Of a DNA stretch of 64,000 nucleotides, positions 62,543 to 64,000 are shown piece by piece. The stretch comes from Phycisphaerae bacterium (GTDB lineage: Bacteria > Planctomycetota > Phycisphaerae > UBA1845 > UTPLA1). The stretch is taken from NCBI GenBank assembly GCA_035275405.1, contig DATEMU010000003.1, forward strand, positions 248,001 through 312,000, given 5' to 3'. Each line of letters opens with the position of its first letter. Position 1 is the stretch's first letter. A program made the position numbers and the translations under genes. The notes below the pieces were generated by a model. The model ran no database searches. It worked only from the letters and a program-made list of their open reading frames with translations, and was not told the DNA's origin.

Positions 62543-63696
62543 GGCACGCTCCATTCCGCGGCAACGCTTGCTTTCGGTACACCGGTGACGGCGTCCAATA
62601 TCGTCTGGGGTGAAATGAGGCCGCCGTCGAAGCGGAGGATAGATTGCACCTGGACGTGGGGGAGCACTCGCCGAATTTCATTCACATAAAGGCCCACATT
62701 CAGTTCCGGAACGATGACGCGTTGGATGCGCGGCCCGGCCGCCGTCCGCAGGGCTGCCTCCGGTACGGGCCATAGGCTCAAGAGCGTCAGGTTCGCTACG
62801 CCGATGCCCCGCGCCCGGGCCTGCGCCACGGCGACACGGGCGGCCCCGTCCGCCAGGCCATATGAGACAATCAACGTGCGCGCGTCCGCGTCCTTGTCCC
62901 AGCGCACCAGTTCCAGTGCGCCGGCATTCCGCTCGATCTTCTCACGCAGATGAGACAGTGTCCGGGCAACGCGCGACCGATCGGTTGTGATAAGCCCGTC
63001 TTGATCATGGATCGAGCCGGTGAACCGCACTTGCCGGCTCGCGCCGATCGGCAAAAAAGCCGGTATGTCCGGGAGGTCCTTGAAGTCGTAGGAATGAAAC
63101 GGCTGGTGATTCGTCGCCACCGTGCGATCGACGCGCTCCGGCAGGTTGACGGCCTCGAGATCGACCGTTTGTCGCGTCATGGAAATATCCTTGGAGGCGA
63201 GGACGATGACCGGAGTGCGGAGGCGCTCGGCGATGTTGAACGCGCGGTAGGTCAGTGCGTACGCCGTGGCCGCATCCGTCGCCGCAAGCACCGGCAACGG
63301 ATAGCCCCCGCCCGACACGTATCGGGCGAACATGACGTCGCCCTCGCCGGTCGCGGTCGCTCCGCCGGTCGCCGGGCCCATGCGTTGGCAATCGACGATG
63401 ACGAGCGGGACTTCTCCCATCTGCGCCAGGCCGATGTTCTCACTGTAAAGGCTCAGTCCGGGCCCGCTGGACGCCGTGAGCGCCTTCGCACCGGCCATGG
63501 CGGCCCCGATGCACTGCCCGATGGCGGCGATCTCGTCTTCCGTTTGGATGGCGACGCCGCGACCATCCTCGAATGCATGGACGAATTCCGTGAGGATCGA
63601 GCTGGCCGGGGTGATGGGATACCCGGCGAAATAGTTGCACCCGGCGCGTAGCGCACCGCGCACGATCGCCTGATTACCGGTGATGAACTCCCGCAT
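62527..63696 (-). CDS. 2-oxoacid:acceptor oxidoreductase subunit alpha (KorA-like)
   Basis: 389 residues. NYFAGYPITPASSI, TEDEIAAIGQCIGAAMAG, TASSGPGLSLYSENIG are the TPP-pyrimidine-domain signatures; RQTVDLEAVN and the C-terminal transketolase-like domain follow. KorA-like (2-oxoglutarate) is favoured over PorA but the substrate is not certain. It overlaps the cupin stop and the KorB-C start, so the operon is tightly packed. Confidence 0.88.
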   Translation of the reverse strand: MREFITGNQAIVRGALRAGCNYFAGYPITPASSILTEFVHAFEDGRGVAIQTEDEIAAIGQCIGAAMAGAKALTASSGPGLSLYSENIGLAQMGEVPLVIVDCQRMGPATGGATATGEGDVMFARYVSGGGYPLPVLAATDAATAYALTYRAFNIAERLRTPVIVLASKDISMTRQTVDLEAVNLPERVDRTVATNHQPFHSYDFKDLPDIPAFLPIGASRQVRFTGSIHDQDGLITTDRSRVARTLSHLREKIERNAGALELVRWDKDADARTLIVSYGLADGAARVAVAQARARGIGVANLTLLSLWPVPEAALRTAAGPRIQRVIVPELNVGLYVNEIRRVLPHVQVQSILRFDGGLISPQTILDAVTGVPKASVAAEWSVPCRCS

Positions 63697-64000
63697 GGTG
63701 CGGCTCCAGGGGTTCCGCGAGTCCTTCGCGTGAGAAAATGTAGAGGCCGCGCCAGCCCGCGTAGAGAACGGCCTCATGGGCGACGCCGGCGGGGATGTAA
63801 TGCGTCTCACCGGCACGATAGGTCTGCGTCTCACCGGCGATGGTCAGGTCCATCGAGCCAGCCAGCACGACGCCCCATTGCGCCCCGTGGCGATGTTCGG
63901 GGACGAAGACGTCGCAATCCGCCGCCATGAACATCGTCCAGCCCGTCGGACTCTTCATCACTCGACCGGTCAGGCCCTCGTAGGCAAGTTCGGCCTCCGA
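63674..64000 (-). CDS. Cupin-domain protein (5' end outside window)
   Basis: Cupin fold with PEHRHGAQWGVVLAGSMDLTI (motif 1, quoted in part; metal ligands H-x-H) and ETHYIPAGVAHEA (motif 2). The frame is open to the window edge, so the start lies beyond. At the head of the kor operon, overlapping korA. It might bind a metal and a small ligand for regulation or be an enzyme; unknown. Confidence 0.75.
   Translation of the reverse strand, partial: SEAELAYEGLTGRVMKSPTGWTMFMAADCDVFVPEHRHGAQWGVVLAGSMDLTIAGETQTYRAGETHYIPAGVAHEAVLYAGWRGLYIFSREGLAEPLEPHHAGVHHR

Overview
The window looks like chromosomal DNA of a planctomycete, most likely from the Phycisphaerae side of the phylum. The signs are high GC, a Gram-negative outer-membrane gene (lpxB), a PEP-CTERM tail, a secreted protein with a dockerin-like double EF-hand, membrane proteins opening with a CPxC...CPxCG zinc ribbon, a redoxin/cytochrome c/copper-monooxygenase fusion, and an oversized SecA. 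The taxonomy is inference, since there is no rRNA in the window. I see no tRNA or rRNA gene, CRISPR array, transposase or prophage.

Layout. 1-16.6 kb: recQ (5' end cut by the window), the copper-monooxygenase fusion, a NatAB-type ABC exporter, secA, an SDR oxidoreductase, a small HTH regulator, ffh, a PyrK-like flavoprotein and a phosphoglycolate-phosphatase-like HAD enzyme. Between ffh and pyrK lies an unannotated transcription unit: a clear promoter, two hairpins and a strong terminator. At 16.6-16.9 kb a second compact unit encodes a 21-residue Lys/Arg-rich peptide. 17-26.8 kb: a cell-surface polysaccharide locus with an orphan ParA ATPase, a VanZ protein, a sugar-binding lipoprotein, a polyprenyl-phosphate sugar transferase, an unknown lipoprotein translationally coupled to a double-VanZ protein, a PaaK/CapK-like adenylating enzyme and asparagine synthetase. 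27-43 kb: tatA, a TetR regulator, a lipoprotein hydrolase, a diguanylate cyclase, glyA, a family-2 glycosyltransferase, a saccharopine-dehydrogenase-like enzyme, the dockerin-like protein, a collapsed PEP-CTERM gene, two tandem DUF2007/zinc-ribbon proteins, a radical SAM enzyme, a pentameric ligand-gated channel and an unknown lipoprotein.

43-64 kb: a PIN toxin with a 59-residue partner, dnaK behind a sigma-54-type promoter, aroB, ATP sulfurylase, feoAB under a Fur-type operator, an HU protein, a JAMM peptidase coupled to lpxB, the translation cluster rpsB-tsf-pyrH-rlmN, and a cupin/KorA/KorB-KorC/SMI1 operon that leaves the window.

Several intergenic regions carry short tandem repeats (7-, 8- and 10-bp units) or a cross-shaped palindrome present in two copies. 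One heptamer array encodes the hydrophobic core of a lipoprotein signal peptide. The most novel-looking items are the two small transcription units at 14.7 and 16.6 kb, the repeat-derived signal peptide, the sigma-54 promoter at dnaK, and the sat 3'-end remnant downstream of sat.
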